Below the pieces are notes generated by a model. The model was not told the DNA's origin, did not search any database, and saw nothing but the letters and a program-made list of their open reading frames with translations. A stretch of 64,000 nt of DNA from Symsagittifera roscoffensis (taxonomy: Eukaryota > Xenacoelomorpha > Acoela > Convolutidae): assembly GCF_963678635.1 (NCBI RefSeq), contig NC_087064.1:13115989-13179988 (forward strand). Reading direction: 5' to 3'. Shown here in pieces: positions 11,337 through 20,900 of this stretch. A program made the position numbers and the translations under genes. The number at the start of each line of letters is the position of its first letter. Position 1 is the stretch's first letter.

Positions 11337-11337
11337 C
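11330..11337 (-). promoter_or_regulatory. consensus 5' splice site abutting the last stop codon
   Basis: In sense orientation the 601-aa frame ends GAC GAC TAA and is followed at once by CAG|GTAAGT, a textbook donor. A tactaac branch-like motif lies about 20 nt downstream and a ttttctttag acceptor about 80 nt downstream, so a short 3'-UTR intron of roughly 80 nt is plausible. This is inferred from motifs only. Confidence 0.6.
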
Positions 11338-11339
11338 TG

Positions 11340-13145
11340 TTAGTCGTCTGGGAAAAAACCGTGGGGGAAGATGTCGTGAATTAGTTCTGAAGTTGTTAGT
11401 AGTTTAGCTAAGATGCGGATGATATTTTTAGTTTGAAGCAGTGGCCAAAGCAATTGAAGTGCCTTAATAGTGGTTAGTTCTTCAGTGCCAACTGCAAACT
11501 CATAAGGTGTGTTTTGGATTAAGTTATATAATTTGTGATTGAATTTAGTGTTGTGGATGAATTCTAAAATGGGGATTTCTATAGGTTGTACAAACTCGTG
11601 CGGGATAAGGAAGGGTCGGGATTCTTCGGCGTTGAAGGTCTTGGTGATGGGACAGAAGATGTACATTTGGGTTATGGGGTCATAATTACGAAGAATACCA
11701 TGAAGGTTAGTATCTTTAATACAATATGTGAAATTTAGGAAAAATGATGAAGTGTATTTGGAATTAATGAATTGAAAACGATGGTGTGGTTGTCTAGAGG
11801 GTGTGTGTAGGTCAAAGTGATTTTGGATGAAGCGATAATAACTATATGTGTGGGTTTGTTTAGTGCGCAACATAATATCGTGTGAGCAGTGTAAATCTCT
11901 TTCGTGTGGTGCAAGGAAATGAAAGGTTAGTGAAAATATTTGGAAGCGTTCTTTAAAACTTTCGTATGCTTGTGTGTCTGTTAGTGCTTCTGAAATAATG
12001 TGATCAAACTTTCGGTCGAAGATGTTTAGTGTGAATGTATATGGTGTCTTGATGAAAAATTTCTCGGTAATTTGTGGATTAGCGAAGCGATCGTCGTCTA
12101 AGAATTGATCTTGGTTAGCTCTGATGATGTTGTGATCATAGTATTCGAGTGTATATTCGTTAGCTCTAGGTGCAGTGTGTGTTTTTAGTGATTTTTTATA
12201 TCCAACGTAAGTAAATTGTCTAGGTGTTAGTGGTGTAGTGAGTCGATATAGCATGTCCGTATTTCGCTCTATATCGACGTGAGTGTTAGATAAAGGTAAG
12301 CAAAGAGGGTTAGTAAAATGATAATATGAGGTCCAAGGGAGAGTGGGCATTAAAACGTATTCATCTACAAAGTTGCGTGTTTCGTTAGTGTCGTGGGGGG
12401 TGTTTAAGGTGTATTGTGGGAATGAGGGTAAGGTGATGGTTAAAAATTCTTTTGTGTTAGTATGCTTGGGGTGGTTGATGTATTCACGGGCTGTTCCTGG
12501 TTTTGCTGGGAAAGGATGGTTGGGGAACTTTCTTTTAAAAGTGCGGTAAGCTCTATTAGTGTTGAGTGAAGATTCAGTTGATGTGGATGATGGTGCTAAT
12601 GATTCAGTGTAATATGAAGAGGGTGTAGGGGTAGGGGGGTTGGATGAATTTATTGTGGAGGAGATTTGGTTTATGGTTGGGGTATTAAGGTGGTAGGGTT
12701 GTTGTTGAAGGGTAATAAAATTATCTAGCTCTGGGGAGATTCGGGGGGTGTCTGGAGAATGAGATGATTGGTCAGAATGGTATGAGGAGTAGGTTGGGGT
12801 AACTTGGGAAGCATAAGAGGGTGTGGGAGTGATTGGGTCAGGGTTATTGGATAATATGGGTTGAAAAGGGGGTTGAGAAAATTTAGAAGAGTTATGAAAA
12901 TTATTGGATGGGGATGGTTCTGAGTCGGCAAATTCATCGGGGGTTTCAATATTCGGGTTATTGAGTTGTGAGATGGAATATAAAACTGAGATGTGTGAAT
13001 TAGTATCGGAATTCATGCCTGATGTTACATTACTAGATGGGAAATCGGGTGGCGGAAAAGCAAAAAGTGGTATTATTGGGATTGGAGAGGTAAGATTGGT
13101 TGGGTGGGAATTTGATCGGTGTAGTGATCCAAGTTGGCGGCTCAT
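11340..13145 (-). CDS. giant element ORF downstream of env, unknown 601-aa protein
   Basis: I do not recognise a family. Residues 1 to about 200 are low-complexity, rich in Ser, Thr, Pro and Asn, with no hydrophobic segment, so this part looks disordered. A basic patch FKRKFPNHPF (about 205-214) opens a more ordered C-terminal half rich in Tyr, Phe, His and Thr (for example YVLMPTLPWTSYYHF, YRLTTPLTPRQFTYVGYKK). There is no signal peptide and no membrane segment, so a cytosolic, nuclear or particle-associated role is likelier than a surface one. Its ATG overlaps the env stop as ATGA (13145-13142), suggesting coupled stop-restart translation or a shared spliced RNA. A consensus splice donor directly follows its stop. 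The frame is intact. It could be a regulatory or structural accessory protein; no function is assigned. Confidence 0.85.
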   Translation of the reverse strand: MSRQLGSLHRSNSHPTNLTSPIPIIPLFAFPPPDFPSSNVTSGMNSDTNSHISVLYSISQLNNPNIETPDEFADSEPSPSNNFHNSSKFSQPPFQPILSNNPDPITPTPSYASQVTPTYSSYHSDQSSHSPDTPRISPELDNFITLQQQPYHLNTPTINQISSTINSSNPPTPTPSSYYTESLAPSSTSTESSLNTNRAYRTFKRKFPNHPFPAKPGTAREYINHPKHTNTKEFLTITLPSFPQYTLNTPHDTNETRNFVDEYVLMPTLPWTSYYHFTNPLCLPLSNTHVDIERNTDMLYRLTTPLTPRQFTYVGYKKSLKTHTAPRANEYTLEYYDHNIIRANQDQFLDDDRFANPQITEKFFIKTPYTFTLNIFDRKFDHIISEALTDTQAYESFKERFQIFSLTFHFLAPHERDLHCSHDIMLRTKQTHTYSYYRFIQNHFDLHTPSRQPHHRFQFINSKYTSSFFLNFTYCIKDTNLHGILRNYDPITQMYIFCPITKTFNAEESRPFLIPHEFVQPIEIPILEFIHNTKFNHKLYNLIQNTPYEFAVGTEELTTIKALQLLWPLLQTKNIIRILAKLLTTSELIHDIFPHGFFPDD

Positions 13146-15760
13146 CGTGGGCTAAAAAAATGATTATTTTGAGACTGAAAAGCGGTGGTATGGGGTTGTT
13201 CAATAATTTGTTCATAAGTATTATCATCTTGTGACTGGTGTGTCATTATATGTTGAATGGGACTTTGTGATGTGGTGAGTCGAAAATTTGGATTATGTGT
13301 GATGGCTAAGTTTCGAAAATTTCGTGGGACTAGGGATAGTGGATGGTTATTTGGTAGGGGTGGTAATTGTGGTGCCGTTGGCGTTATGTCTACATTGTTA
13401 TGTTCTTCGTCGTACGTATTTTGTCGTGTTGTTATTTTTGTGTTATATTCTTTTATTTGTGCGTCTAAAAGAATTTTGTTTATAGATGTAGAAAAGATTC
13501 CAAAAAATCCTGCAAATAGTATGCGTGCTACACTTGCTTGTCTGTTTACTTGTGTGTGTATAGCACATGTGTTGTAGATTCCTTTTAAAAGTGAGAAAAG
13601 AAATCCAATAAAGTTAAACATTGCGTATAAAATAGTCAATTTTTCTAAGATGTAGTAGGGCCATCCTAGAAAATCGAGGATCTCATTTTTGAGTGTAACA
13701 AAGCTAAAAATGTTAATTGGTGATATATCTTGGGGACGGTATTTTTCACCGTTTAGATATATATAATCTTTAATGTCTTTAAAATATCCGCTGTAGTCTT
13801 GCGTGTAGATATCAGCAAATCCTGCGGTTTCTGCAAGTTTGCGTAAATTTTGGTCTATTGATTGTCTTTGTATAGTGTCCATTTGTGTTAATAATTCTTG
13901 GAATTGTTGTGTTCTAATGTGATGTTGAATATCTGATTTTGAATAGATTCCTATTGATTGTAAGTCTATATTTGGGTTTCGAGCAATAGCGCGAATGCTT
14001 TCTGGTGAAAATTTTTTGAGTGATTGCATTAATGTGGGATATGGAGTGAGAAGATAATATTTATTTTCATCAGGGTTTAGTTGTACTACATTGTGGCTGT
14101 TTTCTGATCCACATGGGACTGCGGTATCCCAGAAATAGGTTCTTCGTGAAAGTGTATCCTCGAAATGTACTTTATTCTTATAAAAGATAGGGATTCTTTT
14201 ATAACATCGTTTATCTTCAAAAACGTATAGTGGTGATACTTTTTTAGTACAAGTATAAAACCATAAGATGTTTCCTTCATAGTCTAAAAAATTTGATCTA
14301 TTTCCAGATAATAAGTATCCTGCGTAGGGTATTTTTAATACTGCTAGTGCAAGTGATTGTAATATTTGTGTTCGTTCTAATTCGCATAGGTGGTGTAGTG
14401 TTTCTAATTCGGAGAGTGACATTTCTTGAAAAATTCGGCTAATTGTATAATCTAGTTTCATATCTAAATGAATATCATAGTGGATATTACCGAAATATGT
14501 AGTATTCATTAGTGATAATTCTTGTAAGCGTGTGCTTCTGGTGTCATGGGGTTTTAGATGTCCACCAGGTTGTCCGTTGCTTTTTTCAAAATTAACTGGT
14601 ATATAGGATGTTCCTTCGTTTAGAGGATGACCTGTGGCATATGGGTCGATTTTTACTTTTCCAGTGGTCATGTCGAATCCTTTTTCGTATTCAACTAATA
14701 TTTCAGAGTATTGTGTTCTGTGAAGTGGATTCCTGTATTTACATGCAAGTTCTGTTTCTTGATATATTTGAAAACGTGTCAATTTATTTTCTATATTGTC
14801 TATGTTTCTAAAATTAGAACTTAGTTTTCGTGATGGATGGACTTGTTCATATGGAATTGATTGTATAAAATATTTTTCGTGAAATTTTATCATACGAGCG
14901 TGTATTTTTGCTACTTGAAATGTTGTACATGTATCTTCGGGGAACCAAACAATTGTTGCTTGTGTTCTCGTTGTAGGGTCGCAATAACCTTGATCATTTT
15001 TACAAGGTAATCGGATTCCTTGATAGATCATTGTATTATCTGATAAATCTCGTGTTAGTTGTATTTTTTCGAGTTGTATTTTCCAATCGAAAAACATTAT
15101 TTCTTGGTATCCTTTATTTTTTGTGTCTGCTTTGCAGTTTGATGGGTCATTTATACCAATGTGTGGTATCCAATGTTTATCGTGTAGGTCATAGGTTAAT
15201 CGTCCGTGTGCGCCGTTATACGGGTATTTTTCGTCTAGTTTTATATGTCCTTGGTGTCTTTCAAGTTGTGATTGATGTACAGAGTCTGAAAAAACTTGAA
15301 AATTAACTAATTTTCTTTGGGAGTTTTTATTTTGTGTGATGTTTAGTCTAAGTAATTCATTTTTACAATCGTCGGGATTGAGATGTAAAAGACGTTCTAT
15401 ATTACTTTGATAGAATGATTCATGGTCAAGTCGGTTTTTGTTTCCATTCGAGACTTGTGAACAATGTACTTTCTTTTCGGAAAATGTTGCTGTGAATTTA
15501 TAACCTGTAACTGTTGTTGCTCGGGCTTTTGAATAGAGTGTTGCTATTACATCTGTGGTTTCTATAGCTTGTGGTTCTGTTTCACATTGTGATACTTGAT
15601 TTATTGCATATTTGTGTAGTGTTTTTTGTTCATTTTCTTCACAATCGTAATGTGTTACTAATAAATCTTGTGGTCCTGTACGAGGAGAAGGGTTGATGTT
15701 TTGATTTGAGATTACTAGAAAAAGGAGTTGGAGAAAAATTAATAATTTTAGAATATACAT
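13142..15760 (-). CDS. env: giant element envelope-like glycoprotein, 872 aa
   Basis: Residues 1-18 (MYILKLLIFLQLLFLVIS) form a signal peptide. A Cys-containing ectodomain follows, with an early YDC (about residues 38-40), a CET block, an HCSQ block and a DDC block, then a central CELER (about 455) followed by FYTC and CYKRIPIFY. A hydrophobic stretch at about 700-732 (YAMFNFIGFLFSLLKGIY) and a second at about 740-762 (ILFAGFFGIFSTSI) are membrane-segment candidates, leaving a Pro/Asn-rich tail of about 100 residues. From family knowledge, the Cys spacing with CELER and CY..P resembles glycoproteins of chuvirus-like negative-strand RNA viruses seen in arthropods and in some LTR elements; this assignment is by eye. 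No furin-type R-x-K/R-R site is obvious. The start overlaps the preceding ATG-less frame by 13 nt and the stop overlaps the next ATG. The frame is intact. Confidence 0.8.
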   Translation of the reverse strand: MYILKLLIFLQLLFLVISNQNINPSPRTGPQDLLVTHYDCEENEQKTLHKYAINQVSQCETEPQAIETTDVIATLYSKARATTVTGYKFTATFSEKKVHCSQVSNGNKNRLDHESFYQSNIERLLHLNPDDCKNELLRLNITQNKNSQRKLVNFQVFSDSVHQSQLERHQGHIKLDEKYPYNGAHGRLTYDLHDKHWIPHIGINDPSNCKADTKNKGYQEIMFFDWKIQLEKIQLTRDLSDNTMIYQGIRLPCKNDQGYCDPTTRTQATIVWFPEDTCTTFQVAKIHARMIKFHEKYFIQSIPYEQVHPSRKLSSNFRNIDNIENKLTRFQIYQETELACKYRNPLHRTQYSEILVEYEKGFDMTTGKVKIDPYATGHPLNEGTSYIPVNFEKSNGQPGGHLKPHDTRSTRLQELSLMNTTYFGNIHYDIHLDMKLDYTISRIFQEMSLSELETLHHLCELERTQILQSLALAVLKIPYAGYLLSGNRSNFLDYEGNILWFYTCTKKVSPLYVFEDKRCYKRIPIFYKNKVHFEDTLSRRTYFWDTAVPCGSENSHNVVQLNPDENKYYLLTPYPTLMQSLKKFSPESIRAIARNPNIDLQSIGIYSKSDIQHHIRTQQFQELLTQMDTIQRQSIDQNLRKLAETAGFADIYTQDYSGYFKDIKDYIYLNGEKYRPQDISPINIFSFVTLKNEILDFLGWPYYILEKLTILYAMFNFIGFLFSLLKGIYNTCAIHTQVNRQASVARILFAGFFGIFSTSINKILLDAQIKEYNTKITTRQNTYDEEHNNVDITPTAPQLPPLPNNHPLSLVPRNFRNLAITHNPNFRLTTSQSPIQHIMTHQSQDDNTYEQIIEQPHTTAFQSQNNHFFSPR

Positions 15761-16881
15761 GTGTATGATAATCCTGAGTATGGATTATAAAATGTATTGT
15801 AGCCAATTGTGTTTTTGGTATATCTGTCGTATTTGTATATTACTTCAGTAGTTATAAACGGTGGTGGTAGTGATTGAGCTGTTATGTTAGGTGGATTTAA
15901 TGGGTAGGGATGTTGGGTAATATTATTTAACTTAACTGTGATTTCAAACTTTAATTGTAAACTGTTTTGTTGGAGTATTTGAATATTGTGATCACGGATA
16001 TCGTTGTGAATATCTTGGCGATATTGTAATCTATTAAGTGCCCAGTTATGAAGGCGGTTACTTTCTTGATGTTGTCCAAATAGTGGTGGAGGTGCTGTAA
16101 ATGTATTCCAATCTAGTCTTAAAGGAATATTTATTGATGATTGTTCTCGATATCTGGCGTCGAGATTATTTGGAAAGTTTAAGTTAAAGGGTGGTGGTGA
16201 AAACTGGCTTATTGATGGTGTTGATGGTAGTGATAATGTTTCTGGTAGTGATGAGGATGTTGTTGTATCCGTAGAAATATCTATGGGGTCATTGACTAAA
16301 TTTGGTTCACCTTGTGTAAATGAATGTGTAGTCCAATATGGTAGTCGTGATGCCTGGTTTGGGGGGTTAAAGGGATTTTCACGTATTTGCTCAGATGTTG
16401 GTGTTGAACCTAAGTAATCTGATGGTAGGCTTGAGGTGCTACGTTGTGAAAGAAGCGTAGGGGTTTCTGGTAATATACCAATGGGGTTTTCTGGAGTGTT
16501 TTGTGATGGGGATTGAGGTATATCAAAATGAACTCGGGGAGTTTGAAAATTTCTGTTTCGTCGAGGATGTATAATTTGTCTATTTATTTCGACTGTATTT
16601 TGGTTTTGACTAGAATTTTTTATTCTACTTAGTTCTTGTGGTAGTGTTGGATATAGGTTATATGTTGGTTCGCTTAAAGGTGCTTGTCGTTGAACTGGTT
16701 CTAGTGGTTCTGATAAACGAGTATGTCGTTCTTCAAAAGTGTATGGATTGTCTTGAAAAGAAATTCGTGTAGATGTTTGAGGATTTTGAGTAGTTGAAGG
16801 TGGTGTTTGGTTATCTTGGGATGATGTCGGTGAAGACTGATTCTGTGACTGTTGGGTAGCAATTTTTGATGGTTTTTTGAA
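15748..16881 (-). CDS. giant element 377-codon open frame with no ATG
   Basis: Read by hand on the minus strand: tandem stops TAA TAA at 16887-16882, then TTC AAA AAA CCA... stays open for 377 codons to TAA at 15750-15748. I find no methionine codon anywhere in it, so it cannot start with AUG in this exon. The product is rich in Pro, Ser, Thr, Gln and Asn (for example NQTPPSTTQNPQTST). Its C-terminal part is less biased (LDWNTFTAPPPLFGQ, then LHNWALNRLQYRQDIH, LKFEITVKLNNITQH). It ends 13 nt inside env in another frame. Likely expressed as the 3' part of a spliced message (possible acceptors in ctacccaacag/tcacag near 16850) or by recoding. No family is recognised. Conservation of such a long frame argues that it is used. 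Confidence 0.72.
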   Translation of the reverse strand, partial: FKKPSKIATQQSQNQSSPTSSQDNQTPPSTTQNPQTSTRISFQDNPYTFEERHTRLSEPLEPVQRQAPLSEPTYNLYPTLPQELSRIKNSSQNQNTVEINRQIIHPRRNRNFQTPRVHFDIPQSPSQNTPENPIGILPETPTLLSQRSTSSLPSDYLGSTPTSEQIRENPFNPPNQASRLPYWTTHSFTQGEPNLVNDPIDISTDTTTSSSLPETLSLPSTPSISQFSPPPFNLNFPNNLDARYREQSSINIPLRLDWNTFTAPPPLFGQHQESNRLHNWALNRLQYRQDIHNDIRDHNIQILQQNSLQLKFEITVKLNNITQHPYPLNPPNITAQSLPPPFITTEVIYKYDRYTKNTIGYNTFYNPYSGLSYTCIF

Positions 16882-16889
16882 TTATTACT

Positions 16890-17078
16890 TTAGTGAGAAA
16901 TTTTGTGTTTATTATAATATTCTTCCAAAAAAAGAATTAGAAGGACTGTTGCTAGGGCAAATGTGAGGATTGCTTTCTTTATACATTTACAGATGGTCAA
17001 AATGAGGGATGATAAAAATGTTATGAAAATTACAAACAATAAAAAAATATCGGTTCTACTGAAAATTGTTCGTATCAT
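16890..17078 (-). CDS. giant element tiny membrane ORF B, 62 aa
   Basis: MIRTIFSRTDIFLLF starts a short protein dominated by two hydrophobic stretches (about 11-27 and 35-51) separated by CKCIKK, ending EEYYNKHKISH. Probably a small double-spanning membrane protein or hairpin. Its ATG overlaps the stop of ORF A as ATGA (17078-17075). No family is recognised. Small size makes coding status uncertain, but the ATGA coupling and composition unlike random AT-rich frames support it. Confidence 0.5.
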   Translation of the reverse strand: MIRTIFSRTDIFLLFVIFITFLSSLILTICKCIKKAILTFALATVLLILFLEEYYNKHKISH

Positions 17079-17305
17079 TTAGACAAGTTGTATAAATCGT
17101 ACCTGTGGATATAATCAAGGGTTTTGGAAAGTTGGAGGAATAGTTCGAGTATAGTGTAGAAAATTAAAAAAATGTTACAAAAAATGATTAGGATTATTAG
17201 AAAAGATTCAAGTATATCAAAAAGAAATATTATAAAGGTTTCAAGTATTGTAAAAAAATACTTAAGATTTATGAGTATTTGAGTAACTGATTGAGAGAAG
17301 AGCAT
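17075..17305 (-). CDS. giant element tiny membrane ORF A, 76 aa
   Basis: MLFSQSVTQILINLK leads into a long run of Ile, Leu and Phe (about residues 15-60, with Glu and Asp at intervals: FTILETF, FDILESF, YTILELF), ending HRYDLYNLSK. The regular acidic residue roughly every 13-25 positions within a hydrophobic helix suggests an amphipathic or multi-pass membrane peptide. It lies 598 nt after the Gag-Pol stop and is joined to ORF B by ATGA. No family is recognised. Confidence 0.5.
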   Translation of the reverse strand: MLFSQSVTQILINLKYFFTILETFIIFLFDILESFLIILIIFCNIFLIFYTILELFLQLSKTLDYIHRYDLYNLSK

Positions 17306-17903
17306 TTAAGAAATGATCTCTTGGTCGAATATTTTTTGCTGTTTGAGGCGATTTTCTAGTGTGGTCGGATTATTTATTAGTTTTTTGACAAGTGGGTTGA
17401 GTTTTGTAAAAAATTGTTGGGGGCAATTTTCATGGTGACTGGGAGGTCGTCTTTTTCTTTATTTTTGTTTGTCAAATGATCCGGGGTATGGTGAGATTTT
17501 TATACTTTAGGCTAATTAAAATGTTCATTTTGTTACTTTAGGCTAATTTAACAAATTTGCTTTGGGGGTATTCGTGGTCTGAGTTGGGGAAATATTGTTG
17601 ATCTTTGGGTTATTAGATAAGGGAGGGGTACGGTATTATGGTGATATTTATTTTAGTTGTCAAGTTGGAGTGGTTTGCTTATTTTTGACCTGGAGGTCGT
17701 AAAGTTATAGTTATAGATGTGCCTGGAGTTCTATATGATTCGTCTAATTGGTCTTAGTTTGAGTTAGAGAAAGTGACGGATTGGATGAATCCTATTGGTT
17801 TATTTTGAACTAGAATTATTACGTACTTGTCAGCATGTTATTTTGAAAAATGTAAATGAAAAATGTTTCGGAGGTTTCAAGATAGTGAAGTATAATGTTA
17901 AAA
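17306..17903 (-). other. giant element spacer between gag-pol and accessory ORFs
   Basis: 598 bp without an ORF of note. It holds two copies of 'tactttaggctaatt' (plus-strand) near 17503 and 17537. It may contain splice or promoter sites for the downstream genes; I see none clear enough to call. Confidence 0.5.
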
Positions 17904-20900
17904 TTACTTTTGAAATTCCACTTTCTTTAAAATTTTAGATTGGGGGATGAATATTTTATAGTTTTTACGTGGTTGATTTCGGAGTCTTGTTGTTTTTCTA
18001 TTTTCTGATTTGTCGATTTGTTCTTGGGGTATTATTTGTTCGGTCATTTTTCTATTTTTTCTTTGTTTTGGGGATTCTTTATGGTTTTGTGTATTGTTTT
18101 TGGTGGCGATTGGTTTTGTGTTTTGATTTTCGGTGGGGTTATCATTTTGTTCTGTGTTTTTCAGATGTGGTTCGTTTTGAATGATTTTTAATCCTGTGAA
18201 AGAATATAATTGAGTTAATTCGCGGAGTGCGTATTCTTTTGGGTAATAAGGTAATAGGTTGTTTCGATGTTGAACGATTTCTTTTTTGTTTGAGTCGGTA
18301 ATTTTATATGTGACATCAGTGGGTTTTGCAATTATTTGGTATGGTCCTTTTCGAAGGGGTTGTAATTTTTTAGAAATTCCTTTTTGAGTATTAAAATTAG
18401 GTATTAAAACAAATGTTCCAATTTTTAAATCGGAGGCTGGTGTAAAACGTGAATTGATTTGTTCATTAATGTTTTGTCTTTGTAATAACTTTTTTGTTAT
18501 TTTTTGATAAATTTCATTGTGTTTTTTATCTCTATTTAGAATCCATTCGGTGTGTGTACCGGAGGCTAGTTTAAGAATTTGTGGGTGATGGAAATGATCT
18601 TCATCGTGTGTATGTAAAGGTAGGTTATAACAAATTGAGTCTTTATTTGGTTGACAATAACCTTGTGCGTTTTTATGAGAATTTGCTGTAAAAATTATTG
18701 GTTTGCGTGGCTTTTGGTTAAAAACCATTTCGTATGGTGACATTCCTAAAGTTGTCGTAATTTGTGAATTATACGCTAAGGGAAATAATTTTACATCTGC
18801 TGACCATTCGGTATATTTTGTATCATTTCCGTTGATGATACATCTAAGATATTCTTGTAATGAACGGTTCATACCTTCGACTAAGCCGTTTGTCCAAGGT
18901 GCATGAGATGTACGTGGTTTGTGTTTAATGTTATATAAATGACATAGTGTGATAATTTCATTATTTATGAATTCTGTACCGTTGTCTGTGACTAAAATTT
19001 CTGGTAGTCCGAATTTTGCTATCCAGTGTTCATAGAGTGTTGTGTAAGCATAATAAGCGTTACAATGGGGTACTGGGTTAAGTGCTACATAATGTGTAAA
19101 TGCGTCAACAATTACCATAATGTAGGAGTTTCCTTCTGATGAGGGTGAAATTGGTCCTTTAGTATCAAATGAGATACGATGGTTAAAGTACAAGCTTTGT
19201 CCTTTAAAATCTTGTTTTTGTGCTATTTGTTTTTGATTCGGGTAAGGTTTATTTAGTTGACATACTATACAATCATTGCATAGTACTTTTATCCAAATTG
19301 GTGCATTTGGAAAATAAAAGTTTTGTATAAAATTTGAATATGTTTTTTCTGATCCAGAGTGTCCTTTAATATTTTGTGTATGTGAAATATTAAAAGCTAT
19401 AAGAATCATACTTAAAGGGAGACATGGAACTGTAGATTCATTCAGGTTATACTCTAAAAGGTCTGTATTTTCGTTAATTGTTGTATTATTGAATTTTCGA
19501 AAATATCGGAGGAGTGTTTTATTTCCTAAAATAGTTGTATCTGCCTTGACGGGTTTAGTTTTATATTTGTGCCATGATTTTAGTTGTCTAATTATCGGGT
19601 CAAGATTTTGATATTGTTTCAGTGCTGAAATTGTAATTGTTTCTGTTGGAGGGAGAAAAATGTTTTCAATTTCGAATTTAGATAAGGGTATTGTATCAAG
19701 TGGGTCGTGAAGGTCAAAAACTTGATTTATTGTGTACTTTGAATTATTTGTTTGTGGTCCTGATAAATTTATTTTATCAGTTAAATCTTCTTTTTCAATT
19801 AGTGGAAAATGGTCTTTCTTAGGCGGGTGTTGTTTTGTTCGTTTTTGTTGGGTGTTATTTTTTATCCATTGAGAATATGGGATTGGTTTGAAAGTTGATG
19901 TTCCAAGTAGATCAACTTCATAATGATTATTTTGACAATCTAAATAAAGTGGGAAGTGTTGTAAACTATTTATTTGTGATTGTTCAATATCAGTTTTTAC
20001 TGCATATTTGCATTCCAATCGGGGTGATGTTTCGTTTTCTGCAAGGTAGAATTTTATGTTTTTGGGTATTTCAACTGTTGTTTTTCGTGTAAGTAATTCA
20101 GGTGGTGTATTTCGACTTAAGGTGTCTGGTAATGCAAGATTTTTTCCTGCAGTCCAAACTATATGTAAGTTTGGAAATTTCATTAGAATTAGTTGAAATC
20201 TGTAAACTCGGTGGTTTGGGTTAGATTTTTGTGTAAAGAGAAAGATGATTGGTTTATGGTCTGTGAATAGAACTGTTGGATGTTTTGATCCAAGTATCAG
20301 AAATTCATATTCTGTCAGTGTATATATTATGGCTGTACATTCTCTCATTAGAGTTGAGAGTCGTAGCTCTGCTTGAGTGAATAATCGAGAATTTGCTGAT
20401 ATGAGGTTCATTTTATTTGTACCATTATGTGATTGTAATAGTGCTGCACCGATGCCAAAGTTCGAAGCATCGCACATTGCATAAAATGGTTGATTAGGGT
20501 CTGGAATTGTGTTTGAAATTTGTTCAGTTAAAAGTTTCTTTATTTCTTCAAATCGTGTTTGATGTTCTGTGTTCCATTCGAAATTATTTTGTTGTCTAAG
20601 GATGTTATAAAATGGTCGTAGATATAATTGCATTTTATAAACATATTTACTTAAAAAGTTTAACATTCCAAGAAATTCTTGGATTTTCTTTTTATTTGTT
20701 GGTGGTTGAAGTTTTTGAATAGCGGTAATGCGTGATTTCAATGGAGTGATTGTTTTTCTTTCTATATTATGTCCTAAGAATTTAACTCTTGTCAAAAAGA
20801 AGTGTGATTTATCGGGGGCGGCCTTCAGATTTTCGTTCTGAAGTATTTGGTGATATTTTTCTAAAACATTGAACATCTCGTCTTTTGTTTGTGATTGCAT

